This document shows positions 1 through 8,800 of a stretch of 64,000 nt of DNA, in pieces. The notes under the pieces are model-generated. The model had not been told where the DNA came from. It saw only the letters and a list, made by a program, of their open reading frames with translations, and did no database searches. The DNA is taken from positions 62,001-126,000 of the forward strand of contig NZ_FQXA01000005.1 in the NCBI RefSeq assembly GCF_900129835.1, read 5' to 3'. How positions within the stretch are numbered: the first letter of the stretch is position 1; each line of letters starts with the position of its first letter. Made by a program: the position numbers and the translations under genes. This DNA comes from Stutzerimonas xanthomarina DSM 18231. GTDB lineage: Bacteria; Pseudomonadota; Gammaproteobacteria; Pseudomonadales; Pseudomonadaceae.

Positions 1-38
1 AAACGTGGCCGCAGGCCCGTCAGCACGGATGAAAGTTG

Positions 39-962
39 ATGATCGAACTGAACAATCTGACCAAGCGATTTGCCCAGCACACGGTAGTTGATGCCTTGTC
101 CTTCTCCGTCGAACCGGGCGAAGTGTTGGGGTTTCTAGGTCCGAACGGGGCTGGAAAGTCCACGACGATGAAGATGTTGACCGGCTTCCTCACGCCGACG
201 TCAGGCAGCGCAAGCATCTTTGGTTGCGATATCCGGACCCAGGCGCTTCAGGCACAGCGCCAGATGGGCTATCTGCCTGAGGGCGCGCCCTGCTACGGCG
301 ACATGACGGTGCGGGGCTTCCTCGAGTTCATCGCTGAGGTGCGTGGTTATCGCGGTGCGGATAAACGCGTGCGGGTCGACACGGCCGTGGGACAGGTCGA
401 GCTGGAGTCGGTGCTTGGCCAGAGCATCGACACGCTGTCCAAGGGCTTCAAGCGTCGTGTTGGACTGGCGCAGGCGATTCTGCATGACCCGCGCGTACTG
501 ATCCTCGATGAGCCTACCGATGGCCTGGACCCGAACCAGAAGCACCAGGTTCGCCAGCTGATCAAGGGCTTGGCCCGGGACAAGATCGTCATCATCTCTA
601 CGCATATCCTCGAAGAGGTCACGGCGGTCTGCACGCGCGCCATCGTCATCGCTCGCGGCCAGCTGGTGGCCGACGGAACGCCACTGGAACTGCAAAGTCG
701 CTCCAGGTATCACCAGGCCGTGACGCTGGTCGGCGAAGGGCCGCTGGATGACGTCGCCCTGGCGGCTTTGCCGGGTGTGGCCGGAATTGAGGTGAATCAG
801 TTGGAGCACAGCCTTACGGTGCTGGCCAAACCGGGTCAGGTGATCTTTCCGCAGATCAATGCCTTGATCACCCAGCAGGGCTGGGCCGTGCGGGAGCTGG
901 ATGTGGAACGCGGCCGATTGGACGAAGTATTTCAGACGTTAACGCGTGGGGAGGCGTTATGA
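39..962 (+). CDS. ABC transporter ATP-binding protein (Gld/multidrug type)
   Basis: ATPase of an ABC exporter, expected to power the membrane subunits encoded next. Visible motifs are Walker A GPNGAGKST near residue 35, an LSKGFKRRVGLAQ signature and Walker B VLILDEPTDGLDPNQ, followed by the H-loop THILEE. About 307 residues, normal for this family, with the usual C-terminal tail after the nucleotide-binding domain. An in-frame TTG lies one codon upstream; the ATG is chosen as start. The gene overlaps the permease gene by 4 bp (ATGA), so the two are translationally coupled. Closest in organisation to GldA of the gliding-type ABC set, but no gliding is implied in Pseudomonas. The substrate is unknown. 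Confidence 0.92.
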   Translation: MIELNNLTKRFAQHTVVDALSFSVEPGEVLGFLGPNGAGKSTTMKMLTGFLTPTSGSASIFGCDIRTQALQAQRQMGYLPEGAPCYGDMTVRGFLEFIAEVRGYRGADKRVRVDTAVGQVELESVLGQSIDTLSKGFKRRVGLAQAILHDPRVLILDEPTDGLDPNQKHQVRQLIKGLARDKIVIISTHILEEVTAVCTRAIVIARGQLVADGTPLELQSRSRYHQAVTLVGEGPLDDVALAALPGVAGIEVNQLEHSLTVLAKPGQVIFPQINALITQQGWAVRELDVERGRLDEVFQTLTRGEAL

Positions 963-1690
963 GTCAGTTGCCGGTGATCTTCAAACGTGAGCTGGGCAGT
1001 TATTTCGCGACGCCGCTCGCTTACGTCTTTACGTTGATCTTTCTCGTGTTGTCGGGCGTATTCAGCTTTTATCTGGGCGGTTTCTACGAGCGGGGCCAGG
1101 CGGATCTCGTCCCCTTTTTCAGTTTTCATACATGGCTCTATCTGTTTCTGATTCCAGCGATCGCCATGCGGCTGTGGGCCGAGGAGCGCAAGTCGGGTTC
1201 CATCGAGCTGTTGATGACCTTGCCCATTACCCGTTTCGAGGCGGTCACCGGCAAATTCCTGGCGGCCTGGGTGTTTGCCGGGCTTGCCTTGCTGCTGACG
1301 TTTCCGATGGTCATCACCGTCAACTACCTGGGCCAGCCAGACAACGGCGCGATCATCACCGGCTATTTCGGTAGCTGGCTGCTGGCTGGCGCTTTTCTGG
1401 CGATCGGCTCCTGCATGTCGGCGCTGGCCAAAAATCAGGTGGTTGCCTTCATCCTGGCGGTCAGCGTGTGTTTTCTGTTCATCGTCAGCGGTTTGCCGAT
1501 GGTGCTCGATGCCTTCGCCTGGGCGCCGCAGTGGCTGGTGGACGCGGTGGCATCGCTGAGTATCCTGATTCGTTTCGATTCGCTCAGCAAAGGGGTCATT
1601 GATCTGCGAGATCTGCTGTACTTCGTCACCCTGATCATCGCCTGGCTGATGGCCACTGCCATCGTCGTCGATTTGAAGAAAGCTGCATAA
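959..1690 (+). CDS. ABC-2 type permease (GldF-like)
   Basis: Integral membrane subunit of the same exporter. The 243-residue protein has about six hydrophobic segments, starting with one near residues 20-45 (PLAYVFTLIFLVLSGVF), and the family motif WAEERKSGSIELLMTLPIT after the second segment, typical of ABC-2 permeases of the GldF/NosY kind. It ends 10 bp before the GldG-like gene. It probably forms the pore with the ATPase encoded just upstream. Substrate not predictable from sequence. Confidence 0.9.
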   Translation: MSQLPVIFKRELGSYFATPLAYVFTLIFLVLSGVFSFYLGGFYERGQADLVPFFSFHTWLYLFLIPAIAMRLWAEERKSGSIELLMTLPITRFEAVTGKFLAAWVFAGLALLLTFPMVITVNYLGQPDNGAIITGYFGSWLLAGAFLAIGSCMSALAKNQVVAFILAVSVCFLFIVSGLPMVLDAFAWAPQWLVDAVASLSILIRFDSLSKGVIDLRDLLYFVTLIIAWLMATAIVVDLKKAA

Positions 1691-1700
1691 GGAAGCCCGC

Positions 1701-3536
1701 ATGAAACGACTGATGTATTCAGGTGCCGGGCTGCTGCTGATCGCACTGGCTTTCCTGGCATTCAATGCTGTTTCCAGCCTGATGCTTACCGACGCGCGGC
1801 TGGATCTAACCGAGCAGAAGCTCTACACCTTATCGAAAGGTACCGAGACCATCCTGGCTGGGCTTGAGGAGCCGATTGAGTTGCAGTTGTTCTACTCGGA
1901 CGAGGCGACGGGGGACCTGGTCGCGCTACGCAACTATGCACGGCGCGTTGAGGAGCTGCTGTATGCCTATCAGCGTGAGGCTGATGGAAAGATCACGCTG
2001 CGGATGATCGATCCCGAGCCGTTCTCCGAGGAGGAGGATCGGGCCGCCGAGCTCGGGCTGCAGGCTGTGCCGCTGGATCAGGGCGGCGACAATGTCTACT
2101 TCGGCTTGGCGGGTATCAACGCGGCGGGGCAGACGCAGAGCATTCCGTTCTTCCCGTTGGATCAGGAGGCGTTTCTCGAGTACGAAATCAGTCGTCTGGT
2201 GCAGACGCTTTCTACGCCACAAATGCCGGTGGTCGGCGTGCTTTCAGGGCTGTCCATCATGAGCGGTTTTGACATGCGTACCCAGCAGGCAGCGCCTCCT
2301 TGGATGGTGCTGGAGAACATCCGTCAGCTGTTCCATATCGAAAGCCTCAAGCCCGATGTAGACATGATCCCTTCGGACGTTTCGGTGCTCATGCTGATCC
2401 ATCCAAAGCAGCTGCCGCAGCAGACCCTGTATGCCATCGACCAGTTCGTCATGCGGGGCGGCAAGCTACTGGTATTTCTCGACCCCTACAGTGAGGCGGA
2501 CCCTGGCATGGGCATCGGGCCAGGTGAGTTCGGCGAGGGCAACGCGTCGGATCTGGAGCCCCTGTTCAACGCCTGGGGCGTGCGCATGGTGCCCAATAAG
2601 GTGGTATTGGACGCGTCCTATGCGATGTCAGTCGGAGTGGGCGAGGAGCGCCGCCCGGTCAGGCATCCGGCCTGGCTGAGCTTGCCGCAGCGCATGATGG
2701 ACAGCGAGGACGTCGTAACCGCTTCGCTGGAGAGCCTGAACATGGCGACCGTGGGCTTTCTCGAGCCGCTGAAGGATGCAACGACTCGTTTCGTGCCGCT
2801 GATCCAGAGCTCCAGCTATGCCATGCCGATCGAGGCGGAGCGCTTTGCGACATTGGAAAATCCCGAGCTGCTCTTGCGGGAGCTGGAGCCCACAGGCGAG
2901 CGCTACACGCTTGCGGCGCGTATCCAGGGCTCCGCTAAATCGGCTTATCCCAACGGTATCGAGGGCCGCAAGGACGGTCTGAAAGACAGCTCGAGCATCA
3001 ATGTGTTGGCTGTGGCGGACACCGACTTGCTTGCTGACCGCATGTGGGTGCAGGTCGAGAACTTCTTCGGCCAGCGCATGCCCCAGCCCTGGGCTGACAA
3101 TGGCACCTTCGTTATCAATGCGCTGGACAATCTGTCCGGCACCGATGCGTTGATCAGCGTCCGCTCACGTGGTCGGTTTGCTCGACCGTTTACGGTTGTC
3201 GAAGACTTGCAACGTCAGGCAGAGAACCGCTTTCGCGAGAAGGAAGACGTGTTGCAGCAACGGCTGGCTGCGACCGAGGCACAGCTTGCCGAGTTGCAGG
3301 GGCCGGACGCGGAAGGAGCTGTACAGCTGACTGTTGAACAACAGTCCGCGCTGCAGGATTTCATGCAGGAGAAGCTCCTCATCCGCAAAGAGTTGCGTGA
3401 GGTGCGTTACCAGCTCAACGCAGATATTGAGGCGCTGGGACGGACGCTCAAATTCTTCAATATCGGTTTAGTGCCGCTGTTGCTCACGCTCGGGATGTTA
3501 TTGCTGTGGTTCTGGCGCAGGCGTCGATCCGTATGA
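1701..3536 (+). CDS. GldG-like membrane-anchored ABC auxiliary protein
   Basis: A 611-residue protein with a single N-terminal transmembrane segment (about residues 7-29), a long periplasmic part and a second transmembrane helix at the C-terminus followed by WRRRRS. The N-terminal motif LTEQKLYTLSKGT and the block MIHPKQLPQQTLYAIDQFV are typical of the 'ABC transporter involved in gliding motility, auxiliary component' family. Residues about 500-560 are a predicted coiled coil (EKEDVLQQRLAATEAQLAEL). It probably works with the preceding ATPase and permease at the cell envelope; its biochemical role is unknown. In relatives a DUF4340 gene often follows; none is visible here. Confidence 0.85.
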   Translation: MKRLMYSGAGLLLIALAFLAFNAVSSLMLTDARLDLTEQKLYTLSKGTETILAGLEEPIELQLFYSDEATGDLVALRNYARRVEELLYAYQREADGKITLRMIDPEPFSEEEDRAAELGLQAVPLDQGGDNVYFGLAGINAAGQTQSIPFFPLDQEAFLEYEISRLVQTLSTPQMPVVGVLSGLSIMSGFDMRTQQAAPPWMVLENIRQLFHIESLKPDVDMIPSDVSVLMLIHPKQLPQQTLYAIDQFVMRGGKLLVFLDPYSEADPGMGIGPGEFGEGNASDLEPLFNAWGVRMVPNKVVLDASYAMSVGVGEERRPVRHPAWLSLPQRMMDSEDVVTASLESLNMATVGFLEPLKDATTRFVPLIQSSSYAMPIEAERFATLENPELLLRELEPTGERYTLAARIQGSAKSAYPNGIEGRKDGLKDSSSINVLAVADTDLLADRMWVQVENFFGQRMPQPWADNGTFVINALDNLSGTDALISVRSRGRFARPFTVVEDLQRQAENRFREKEDVLQQRLAATEAQLAELQGPDAEGAVQLTVEQQSALQDFMQEKLLIRKELREVRYQLNADIEALGRTLKFFNIGLVPLLLTLGMLLLWFWRRRRSV

Positions 3537-3744
3537 ACATGGTGAGCTGCCGGCCTGGCGGTTTGCTTGTGTTGTGTGCTGAGCGCCCGAGCCCCAATCG
3601 GGCCGATGCTGATGCGCCGGCACCGCCAGAAACGTACTTGTCATGGCCGCTGCGCTATATTTGGCGCTGGCGTTGATCTAAGAAGATCACGCCTGTCCGT
3701 TGATCCCCGAGCGGGAATAATAAGAATCGAGTTGGAGAAGTAGG
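3537..3744. other. Gap between the GldG-like gene and the csp gene
   Basis: 208 bp with no convincing gene. An ATG at 3533 overlaps the stop of the GldG-like gene and opens a 47-codon frame ending at 3676 (MNMVSCRPGGLLVLCAERP and so on). It has no recognisable domain and may be the remnant of a lost downstream subunit gene or chance. The end of the gap (GGAGAAGTAGG) is the ribosome binding region of the csp gene. Confidence 0.3.
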
Positions 3745-3954
3745 ATGGCTGAGCGCGAAACCGGGACCGTCAAGTGGTTCAACGATGCCAAGGGTTATGG
3801 ATTCATCCAGCGTGGCAGTAGTGCGGATGTGTTTGTGCATTACCAGGCGATTCGTGGCGAAGGCCACCGCTCTCTGGCCGAGGGGCAACAGGTCGAGTTT
3901 TCGGTCACCCAGGGACAGAAAGGCCTGCAGGCGGAGGATGTGGCTGGGTTGTAA
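3745..3954 (+). CDS. Cold-shock domain protein (CspA family)
   Basis: A 69-residue single cold-shock domain that binds single-stranded RNA/DNA. The GTVKWFND strand, RNP1-like KGYGFIQ and RNP2-like VFVHYQAI are all present, and the length matches CspA/CapB proteins. The C-terminal end ([11 protein letters not shown]) is slightly divergent from the usual 'GPQAANV' ending. Monocistronic: it is preceded by a GGAGAAGTAGG ribosome binding site and followed by hairpins. Whether it is cold-induced cannot be told from the sequence. Confidence 0.93.
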   Translation: MAERETGTVKWFNDAKGYGFIQRGSSADVFVHYQAIRGEGHRSLAEGQQVEFSVTQGQKGLQAEDVAGL

Positions 3955-3966
3955 CCGCCGGCTATT

Positions 3967-3992
3967 CGCTAACAGCCCTTCGGCTGTTAGCG
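3967..3992 (+). other. 11-bp perfect hairpin after the csp gene
   Basis: CGCTAACAGCC and GGCTGTTAGCG form a perfect 11-bp stem with a 4-nt CTTC loop, 12 bp after the csp stop. No T-run follows, so it is not itself a classical terminator; it may protect the transcript 3' end ahead of the true terminator at 4005. Confidence 0.6.
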
Positions 3993-4004
3993 GAACTGTG
4001 ACAG

Positions 4005-4035
4005 AGCCCTGGCCCAGGCCGGGGCTTTTCGTTTT
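4005..4035 (+). terminator. Rho-independent terminator of the csp gene
   Basis: AGCCCTGG pairs with CCGGGGCT (one T-G pair) and is followed by TTTTCGTTTT. It lies about 50 bp after the csp stop. Confidence 0.7.
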
Positions 4036-4117
4036 CAGGGCTTTTTGCTGGGTGGCTGCTCTGGTGACGTGCTCGATGGCGGATATTTCCTTCGCATTCG
4101 CCGAAATGATGGATCTC

Positions 4118-4148
4118 AAAAAAGCAAAAACCCCGCCGGGGCGGGGTT
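4118..4148 (-). terminator. Terminator of the ETF-QO gene
   Basis: On the minus strand AACCCCGC, loop CCCG, GCGGGGTT is followed by TTTGCTTTTTT. It lies 25 bp after the stop of the ETF-ubiquinone oxidoreductase gene. Confidence 0.85.
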
Positions 4149-4172
4149 CGCTGCACTGCAGGGCAGCCTTAG

Positions 4173-5828
4173 TTACATGTTGGGGTAGTTCGGACCCCCG
4201 GTGCCCTCCGGCGCGACCCAGACAATATTCTGGGCCGGGTCCTTGATGTCGCAAGTCTTGCAGTGCACGCAGTTTTGCGCGTTGATCTGGAAGCGTTTGC
4301 CGCCTTCATCATTGTCCACCACCTCGTAGACGCCGGCCGGGCAGTAACGCTGGGCAGGTTCGTCGTACATGGGCAGGTTCTTCTCGATCGGAATGCTCGG
4401 ATCGATCAGTTTGAGGTGAACCGGCTGCTCTTCTTCATGGTTGGTGTTGGAGAGGAATACCGAACTCAGCTTGTCGAAGCTGAGCTTACCGTCCGGCTTG
4501 GGATAGTCGATCTTCTTCGACTCTGCGGCTGTCTTCAGACACGCGTAATCCGGCTTGGTGTCGTGCAACGTGAACGGAATCTTGCCGCTGAATATGTTCT
4601 GGTCGATGAAGTTGAACGCACCGCCCTTGATGGCGCCCCACTTGTGAATCGCTGCGCCAAAATTGCGGCTGGCGTATAGCTCCTGGTAAAGCCAGCTGGC
4701 TTTGAAACCTTCTTCATAGCCAGTCAGCTCGTCGCCACCCTCACGGCCTGCGAACAGGGCGTCTGCTACCGCTTCTGCGGCCAACATGCCGGATTTCATG
4801 GCGGTGTGACTGCCCTTGATCTTGGCGAAGTTCAAGGTGCCGGCGTCGCAACCGATCAATGCGCCGCCATTGAACACCATCTTCGGCAGCGAATTGATGC
4901 CGCCTTTGGCGATCGCCCGCGCGCCGTAGGAGACGCGCTTGCCGCCCTCCAGGTACTGCTTGATCACCGGATGATGCTTGTAGCGCTGGAACTCATCGAA
5001 CGGCGAAAGGTACGGGTTGCTGTAGGAGAGATCGACGATCAGCCCGACCACGACCTGGTTGTTTTCCAGGTGATAAAGGAAGGAGCCGCCGGTGTTGTCA
5101 TCGTTCAGCGGCCAGCCCGCAGTGTGCACGACCAAACCCTGCTCGTGCTTGGCCGGGTCGATGTCCCAAAGCTCCTTGATGCCAATCCCGTAGTGCTGCG
5201 GATCGACGTTGGCATTGAGCTGGAATCGATTGATCAGCTGCTTGCCGATATGACCACGGCAGCCTTCGGCGAACAGGGTGTACTTCGCACGCAGCTCCAT
5301 GCCGGGGGTGTACATGCCTTCTTTCGGATTGCCCTCGCGGTCCACGCCGAGATCACCGGTTAGAATGCCGCGCACCACGCCCTGTTCGTCGATCAGCGCT
5401 TCCTGAGCGGCAAATCCCGGGTAGATTTCGACACCAAGATTTTCGGCCTGCTGGGCCAGCCAGCGACACAGATTGCCCAGCGAAATGATGTAATTGCCTT
5501 CGTTGTGCATGGTTTTCGGAACCAACGCATTGGGCAGCTTGCGAGCGGCTTCGGCAGTCTTGAGCAGGTAGATGTCGTCACGCTTGACTGGTGTGTTGAG
5601 CGGCGCCTCCAGTTCTTTCCAGTTGGGAAAGAGTTCAGTTAGCGCGCGCGGCTCGAACACGGCACCGGATAGGATGTGGGCGCCAACTTCGGAACCCTTC
5701 TCAACGACGCAGACGCTGATTTCCTTTCCGGCATCGGCGGCTCGTTGCTTCAGTCGGCAGGCAGCGGACAGGCCCGCGGGGCCGGCGCCGACGATGACTA
5801 CGTCGAATTCCATGTATTCGCGTTCCAT
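4173..5828 (-). CDS. Electron transfer flavoprotein-ubiquinone oxidoreductase
   Basis: Inner-membrane-associated FAD and 4Fe-4S protein that passes electrons from ETF (encoded by the divergent etfBA) to ubiquinone, serving fatty acid and amino acid dehydrogenases. 551 residues, the normal length. The N-terminal dinucleotide fold is VIVGAGPAGLSAACRL (about residues 10-25). The C-terminal cluster ligands lie in CPAGVYEV and CVHCKTCDIKDP. A second ATG six codons in (MEFDVVIVG) is an alternative start, but AGGAG lies 6-7 bp upstream of the first ATG. A canonical sigma-70 promoter and terminator bracket the gene. Confidence 0.96.
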   Translation of the reverse strand: MEREYMEFDVVIVGAGPAGLSAACRLKQRAADAGKEISVCVVEKGSEVGAHILSGAVFEPRALTELFPNWKELEAPLNTPVKRDDIYLLKTAEAARKLPNALVPKTMHNEGNYIISLGNLCRWLAQQAENLGVEIYPGFAAQEALIDEQGVVRGILTGDLGVDREGNPKEGMYTPGMELRAKYTLFAEGCRGHIGKQLINRFQLNANVDPQHYGIGIKELWDIDPAKHEQGLVVHTAGWPLNDDNTGGSFLYHLENNQVVVGLIVDLSYSNPYLSPFDEFQRYKHHPVIKQYLEGGKRVSYGARAIAKGGINSLPKMVFNGGALIGCDAGTLNFAKIKGSHTAMKSGMLAAEAVADALFAGREGGDELTGYEEGFKASWLYQELYASRNFGAAIHKWGAIKGGAFNFIDQNIFSGKIPFTLHDTKPDYACLKTAAESKKIDYPKPDGKLSFDKLSSVFLSNTNHEEEQPVHLKLIDPSIPIEKNLPMYDEPAQRYCPAGVYEVVDNDEGGKRFQINAQNCVHCKTCDIKDPAQNIVWVAPEGTGGPNYPNM

Positions 5829-5909
5829 TGGCTATCTCCTACTCAAGGCTTGATTGTTTTATAGATAGTGGAGGGCTGGATCGTATCCCTGACCAAGCCG
5901 AGCTGCCGC

Positions 5910-5938
5910 ATTATATATAGACGCCCGAAAGGGTCCAA
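5910..5938 (-). promoter_or_regulatory. Sigma-70 promoter for the ETF-QO gene
   Basis: On the minus strand TTGGAC (5938-5933), a 17-bp spacer and a perfect TATAAT (5915-5910). It lies about 80 bp upstream of the start codon, next to the palindromic operator at 5941-5954. Confidence 0.75.
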
Positions 5939-5940
5939 TA

Positions 5941-5954
5941 CAAACGTTTGTTTG
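5941..5954. promoter_or_regulatory. Candidate PsrA-type operator between divergent etf genes
   Basis: CAAACGTTTGTTTG reads as CAAAC-N4-GTTTG and also contains the perfect palindrome CAAACGTTTG. This fits the published G/CAAAC-N2-4-GTTTG/C pattern of PsrA, a fatty-acid-responsive TetR repressor of Pseudomonas. It lies 2 bp upstream of the -35 of the ETF-QO promoter and overlaps the -35 of the proposed etfB promoter, so one repressor could control both. The factor identity is inferred. Confidence 0.55.
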
Positions 5955-5978
5955 AATTTCTCTCAAGCCTGATAGAAT
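5951..5978 (+). promoter_or_regulatory. Candidate sigma-70 promoter for etfBA
   Basis: TTTGAA (5951-5956), 16-bp spacer, TAGAAT (5973-5978). The -35 overlaps the CAAAC-N4-GTTTG operator. The etfB start codon is about 180 bp downstream, so the leader would be long; a second candidate -35 (TTGACC) lies near 6015 without a good -10. Confidence 0.45.
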
Positions 5979-6157
5979 CCGGAAACAGCGGCTTATGACG
6001 GGTCATTTGCGTTGTTGACCCCAGCTGTTGCCTGCAGTCAAGATACAGGCAGTTTTGTGCTCGCCGAACAGGTCCGAAGGCTAAGGCAGCCCGGTCCTTG
6101 AGCATGGCTCGGTTCGCCTCGGCGAAATTCTATTCACCGGAGAGTAACGAGGAATCC

Positions 6158-6907
6158 ATGAAGATTCTTGTAGCTGTCAAACGAGTGGTCGATTACAACG
6201 TCAAGGTTCGCGTCAAGGCGGACAACTCCGGCGTCGACCTCGCCAACGTCAAAATGTCGATGAACCCCTTCTGCGAAATCGCTGTGGAAGAAGCCGTACG
6301 CCTGAAAGAAAAAGGCGTGGCGAGCGAGATCGTTGTCGTATCCATCGGTCCGACCGCTGCCCAGGAGCAGCTGCGCACCGCGCTGGCGCTGGGTGCTGAT
6401 CGCGCCGTGCTGGTCGAGTCCAGCGAAGAACTCAATTCCCTGGCCGTCGCCAAGCTTCTGAAGGCTGTAGTCGACAAGGAGCAGCCGCAGCTGGTGATCC
6501 TTGGCAAACAGGCCATCGACAGCGACAACAACCAGACCGGACAGATGCTGGGTGCACTGACCGGATTCGCTCAGGGCACTTTCGCTTCGAAAGTCGAAGT
6601 GTCGGGCGATAAGGTAAACGTCGAACGGGAAATCGACGGCGGCGCGCAAACCGTTGCGCTGAATCTGCCGGCAATCGTGACCACCGACCTGCGCCTGAAC
6701 GAGCCGCGCTACGCGTCGCTGCCGAACATCATGAAGGCCAAGAAGAAGCCGCTGGAAGTGCTGACGCCGGACGCGCTGGGCGTAACCACCACTTCCACCG
6801 TGAAGACCCTGAAAGTCGAAGCGCCTGCTGCACGCAGCGCGGGTATCAAGGTCAAGTCGGTGGCTGAATTGGTCGAGAAACTGAAGAACGAGGCGAAGGT
6901 AATCTAA
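6158..6907 (+). CDS. etfB: Electron transfer flavoprotein beta subunit
   Basis: Small subunit of the soluble ETF heterodimer, which holds AMP and carries electrons from acyl-CoA and other dehydrogenases to ETF-QO. 249 residues, standard length. It starts [14 protein letters not shown], shows the family signature [16 protein letters not shown] and ends with the KAKKKPLE and C-terminal segments. The frame is open for 20 more codons upstream, but [10 protein letters not shown] is the conserved start and the GAGTAACGAGG motif precedes it. etfA follows with zero spacing. Confidence 0.97.
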   Translation: MKILVAVKRVVDYNVKVRVKADNSGVDLANVKMSMNPFCEIAVEEAVRLKEKGVASEIVVVSIGPTAAQEQLRTALALGADRAVLVESSEELNSLAVAKLLKAVVDKEQPQLVILGKQAIDSDNNQTGQMLGALTGFAQGTFASKVEVSGDKVNVEREIDGGAQTVALNLPAIVTTDLRLNEPRYASLPNIMKAKKKPLEVLTPDALGVTTTSTVKTLKVEAPAARSAGIKVKSVAELVEKLKNEAKVI

Positions 6908-7837
6908 ATGACTATCCTGGTTATCGCTGAACACAACAATGCCGTTCTGGCTGCGGCCACCCTGAACACCGTGGCTGCAGCCAAGGCGATCGGCGGCGAC
7001 ATTCACGTGCTGGTTGCGGGCGCCGGGTGCGCTGCTATCGGTGAGGCGGCTGCCAAGATCGAAGGCGTATCCAAGGTATTGGTCGCCGACGACGCTGCCT
7101 ACGCCAACCAGCTGCCGGAAAACGTTGCACCACTGATTGCTGATCTGGCCAAGAACTACAGCCACGTGCTGGCTGCTGCCACTACCAACGGCAAGAACTT
7201 CCTGCCGCGCGTAGCCGCCAAGCTGGACGTTGATCAGATCTCGGAAATCATCGCTGTCGAAAGCGCAGACACCTTCAAGCGTCCGATCTATGCCGGTAAC
7301 GCCATTGCCACCGTGCAATCCAGCGCGGCGATCAAAGTCATCACCGTGCGTGCCACTGGTTTTGATCCGGTCAATGCTGAAGGCGGATCGGCGGCTGTCG
7401 AGCAAGTTTCCGGTACTGGCGATGCGGGCGTTTCCGCGTTCGTAGGTGAAGAACTGGCCAAGTCTGATCGTCCCGAGCTGACAGCTGCGAAGATCGTCGT
7501 CTCCGGTGGTCGCGGTATGCAGAACGGTGACAACTTCAAGCACCTCTACTCGCTGGCCGACAAGCTCGGTGCCGCCGTTGGCGCATCGCGCGCGGCGGTC
7601 GATGCCGGCTTCGTGCCGAACGACATGCAGGTCGGCCAGACCGGCAAGATCGTTGCACCGCAGCTGTATATCGCGGTGGGCATCTCCGGTGCGATCCAGC
7701 ACCTGGCGGGCATGAAGGATTCCAAAGTGATCGTCGCGATCAACAAGGACGAAGAAGCGCCAATCTTCCAGGTCGCCGATTACGGCCTGGTGGGCGATTT
7801 GTTCGAAATCCTGCCGGAACTGGAGCAGCTCGTGTAA
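6908..7837 (+). CDS. etfA: Electron transfer flavoprotein alpha subunit
   Basis: Large subunit of ETF; the C-terminal half binds FAD. 309 residues. The FAD signature near the C-terminus is readable as [20 protein letters not shown] followed by [12 protein letters not shown], and the N-terminal domain starts [12 protein letters not shown]. It begins one base after the etfB stop and is followed at once by a strong terminator, so etfBA is a two-gene operon. Confidence 0.97.
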   Translation: MTILVIAEHNNAVLAAATLNTVAAAKAIGGDIHVLVAGAGCAAIGEAAAKIEGVSKVLVADDAAYANQLPENVAPLIADLAKNYSHVLAAATTNGKNFLPRVAAKLDVDQISEIIAVESADTFKRPIYAGNAIATVQSSAAIKVITVRATGFDPVNAEGGSAAVEQVSGTGDAGVSAFVGEELAKSDRPELTAAKIVVSGGRGMQNGDNFKHLYSLADKLGAAVGASRAAVDAGFVPNDMQVGQTGKIVAPQLYIAVGISGAIQHLAGMKDSKVIVAINKDEEAPIFQVADYGLVGDLFEILPELEQLV

Positions 7838-7850
7838 CTGAGCCGCTTGG

Positions 7851-7880
7851 AAAAAACCCGCTCTCGCAGCGGGTTTTTTT
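7851..7880 (+). terminator. Terminator of etfBA
   Basis: AAAAAACCCGCT, loop CTCGC, AGCGGGTTTTTTT: a 6-bp GC stem extended by A-T pairs, with a seven-T run, 13 bp after the etfA stop. The A-run on the other side would also allow termination in reverse. Confidence 0.93.
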
Positions 7881-7965
7881 ATGGGCGCTTGGCTGCGCTG
7901 GCCAATGGTAAGATTCCGGCAGGCCCGAGAAGAAGCCTGCCCGATCCCGACCAACGAGGTTTTCC

Positions 7966-8790
7966 ATGCGCTGTGCCGTTTTGCTGAAGTCCGCTTTGCT
8001 CGCCGTGTTGTTGGCAACACCCGTCGCAGCACACGCGGCGGCTGCAAAGTGTGATCGGCTGATCGCGACTGGCGGTGCAGACAACCCTCCTTTTCTTTGG
8101 CGCGATCCGCAGAATCCCAAGCGGCTCGTTGGAGCGAACGCTGATCTGCTGAAAAAGATCACCGACTCGCTCGACCTGAAGCTCGAAGTGCTCTACACCG
8201 GTGATGCGGGCGCAGCGCTGGAGCAGGTGCGCAGCGGGCGGGTCGATGTGCTGGCCGATGCGGTCCTGGCACCAAAGGAACTGGCCTATCTGGATTTCAT
8301 CCATCCATCGATCACAGCCTTGCAGGTGTCCGCCTGGGTAGGTCAGAAGCCTGGCTTCCTCTATTCAGACCGGGGAGATCTGGCAGGTCGAACGGGCGCT
8401 TATGTGAAGGCTGAAGGCTATGGCAGTGCGTTCGAGCGCTATGCCAAGGAAAACCTTCGTTTACGTGCTGCTCCCAGTCTGGCCGAGGCCCTGAACAGGC
8501 TGTCGACGGGCAAGGCCGATTATGTCCTGCATGAGCGTTACAGTTTCATTGCATATGCCGCCCGACAAGGGCTTCTCGCTGATATCCAGCGCTTGGAGCC
8601 ACCGGTGTTCAGTCGCGGTTTGCACTTTGCGGTCGCTCACGACTCGGCGTGTAACGGCCCGTGGCTCCGCGGACAGCTCGCGATAAAAATGACAGAATTG
8701 CGCGCCGCGGGGGTACCGCAGCAACTGCTGGTAGAGAACCTTGAACGCTGGAAACAGCAGCCAGCGCCGACCCGCAATTCGCAACGCTAG
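7966..8790 (+). CDS. Periplasmic solute-binding protein, family 3-like
   Basis: 274 residues with a clear signal peptide (LLKSALLAVLLATPVAAHAAA, cleavage near residue 26). The rest resembles SBP_bac_3 proteins: PPFLWRDPQNPKRLVGANADLLKKI is the usual 'P-F-x-G-fdvdl' region, and RSGRVDVLADAVL is the typical middle segment. There is no permease or ATPase gene next to it, so it may be an orphan binding protein or sensor partner; the ligand is unknown. The lipoprotein gene begins 11 bp after its stop, so the two may be cotranscribed. Confidence 0.85.
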   Translation: MRCAVLLKSALLAVLLATPVAAHAAAAKCDRLIATGGADNPPFLWRDPQNPKRLVGANADLLKKITDSLDLKLEVLYTGDAGAALEQVRSGRVDVLADAVLAPKELAYLDFIHPSITALQVSAWVGQKPGFLYSDRGDLAGRTGAYVKAEGYGSAFERYAKENLRLRAAPSLAEALNRLSTGKADYVLHERYSFIAYAARQGLLADIQRLEPPVFSRGLHFAVAHDSACNGPWLRGQLAIKMTELRAAGVPQQLLVENLERWKQQPAPTRNSQR

Positions 8791-8800
8791 GACTCTTCAC

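Noticed and set aside
932..1765. 277-codon minus-strand frame over the ABC permease gene
   Set aside because: Antisense shadow with Gln/His/Asp-rich, domain-free translation.
3785..4246. 153-codon plus-strand frame over csp and the terminators
   Set aside because: It overlaps the real csp gene in another frame and runs through two terminators.
6134..8047. 637-codon open frame antisense to etfB-etfA
   Set aside because: It mirrors two certain genes, has low-complexity His/Arg/Gln-rich composition and no ribosome site; typical reverse-frame shadow in high-GC DNA.
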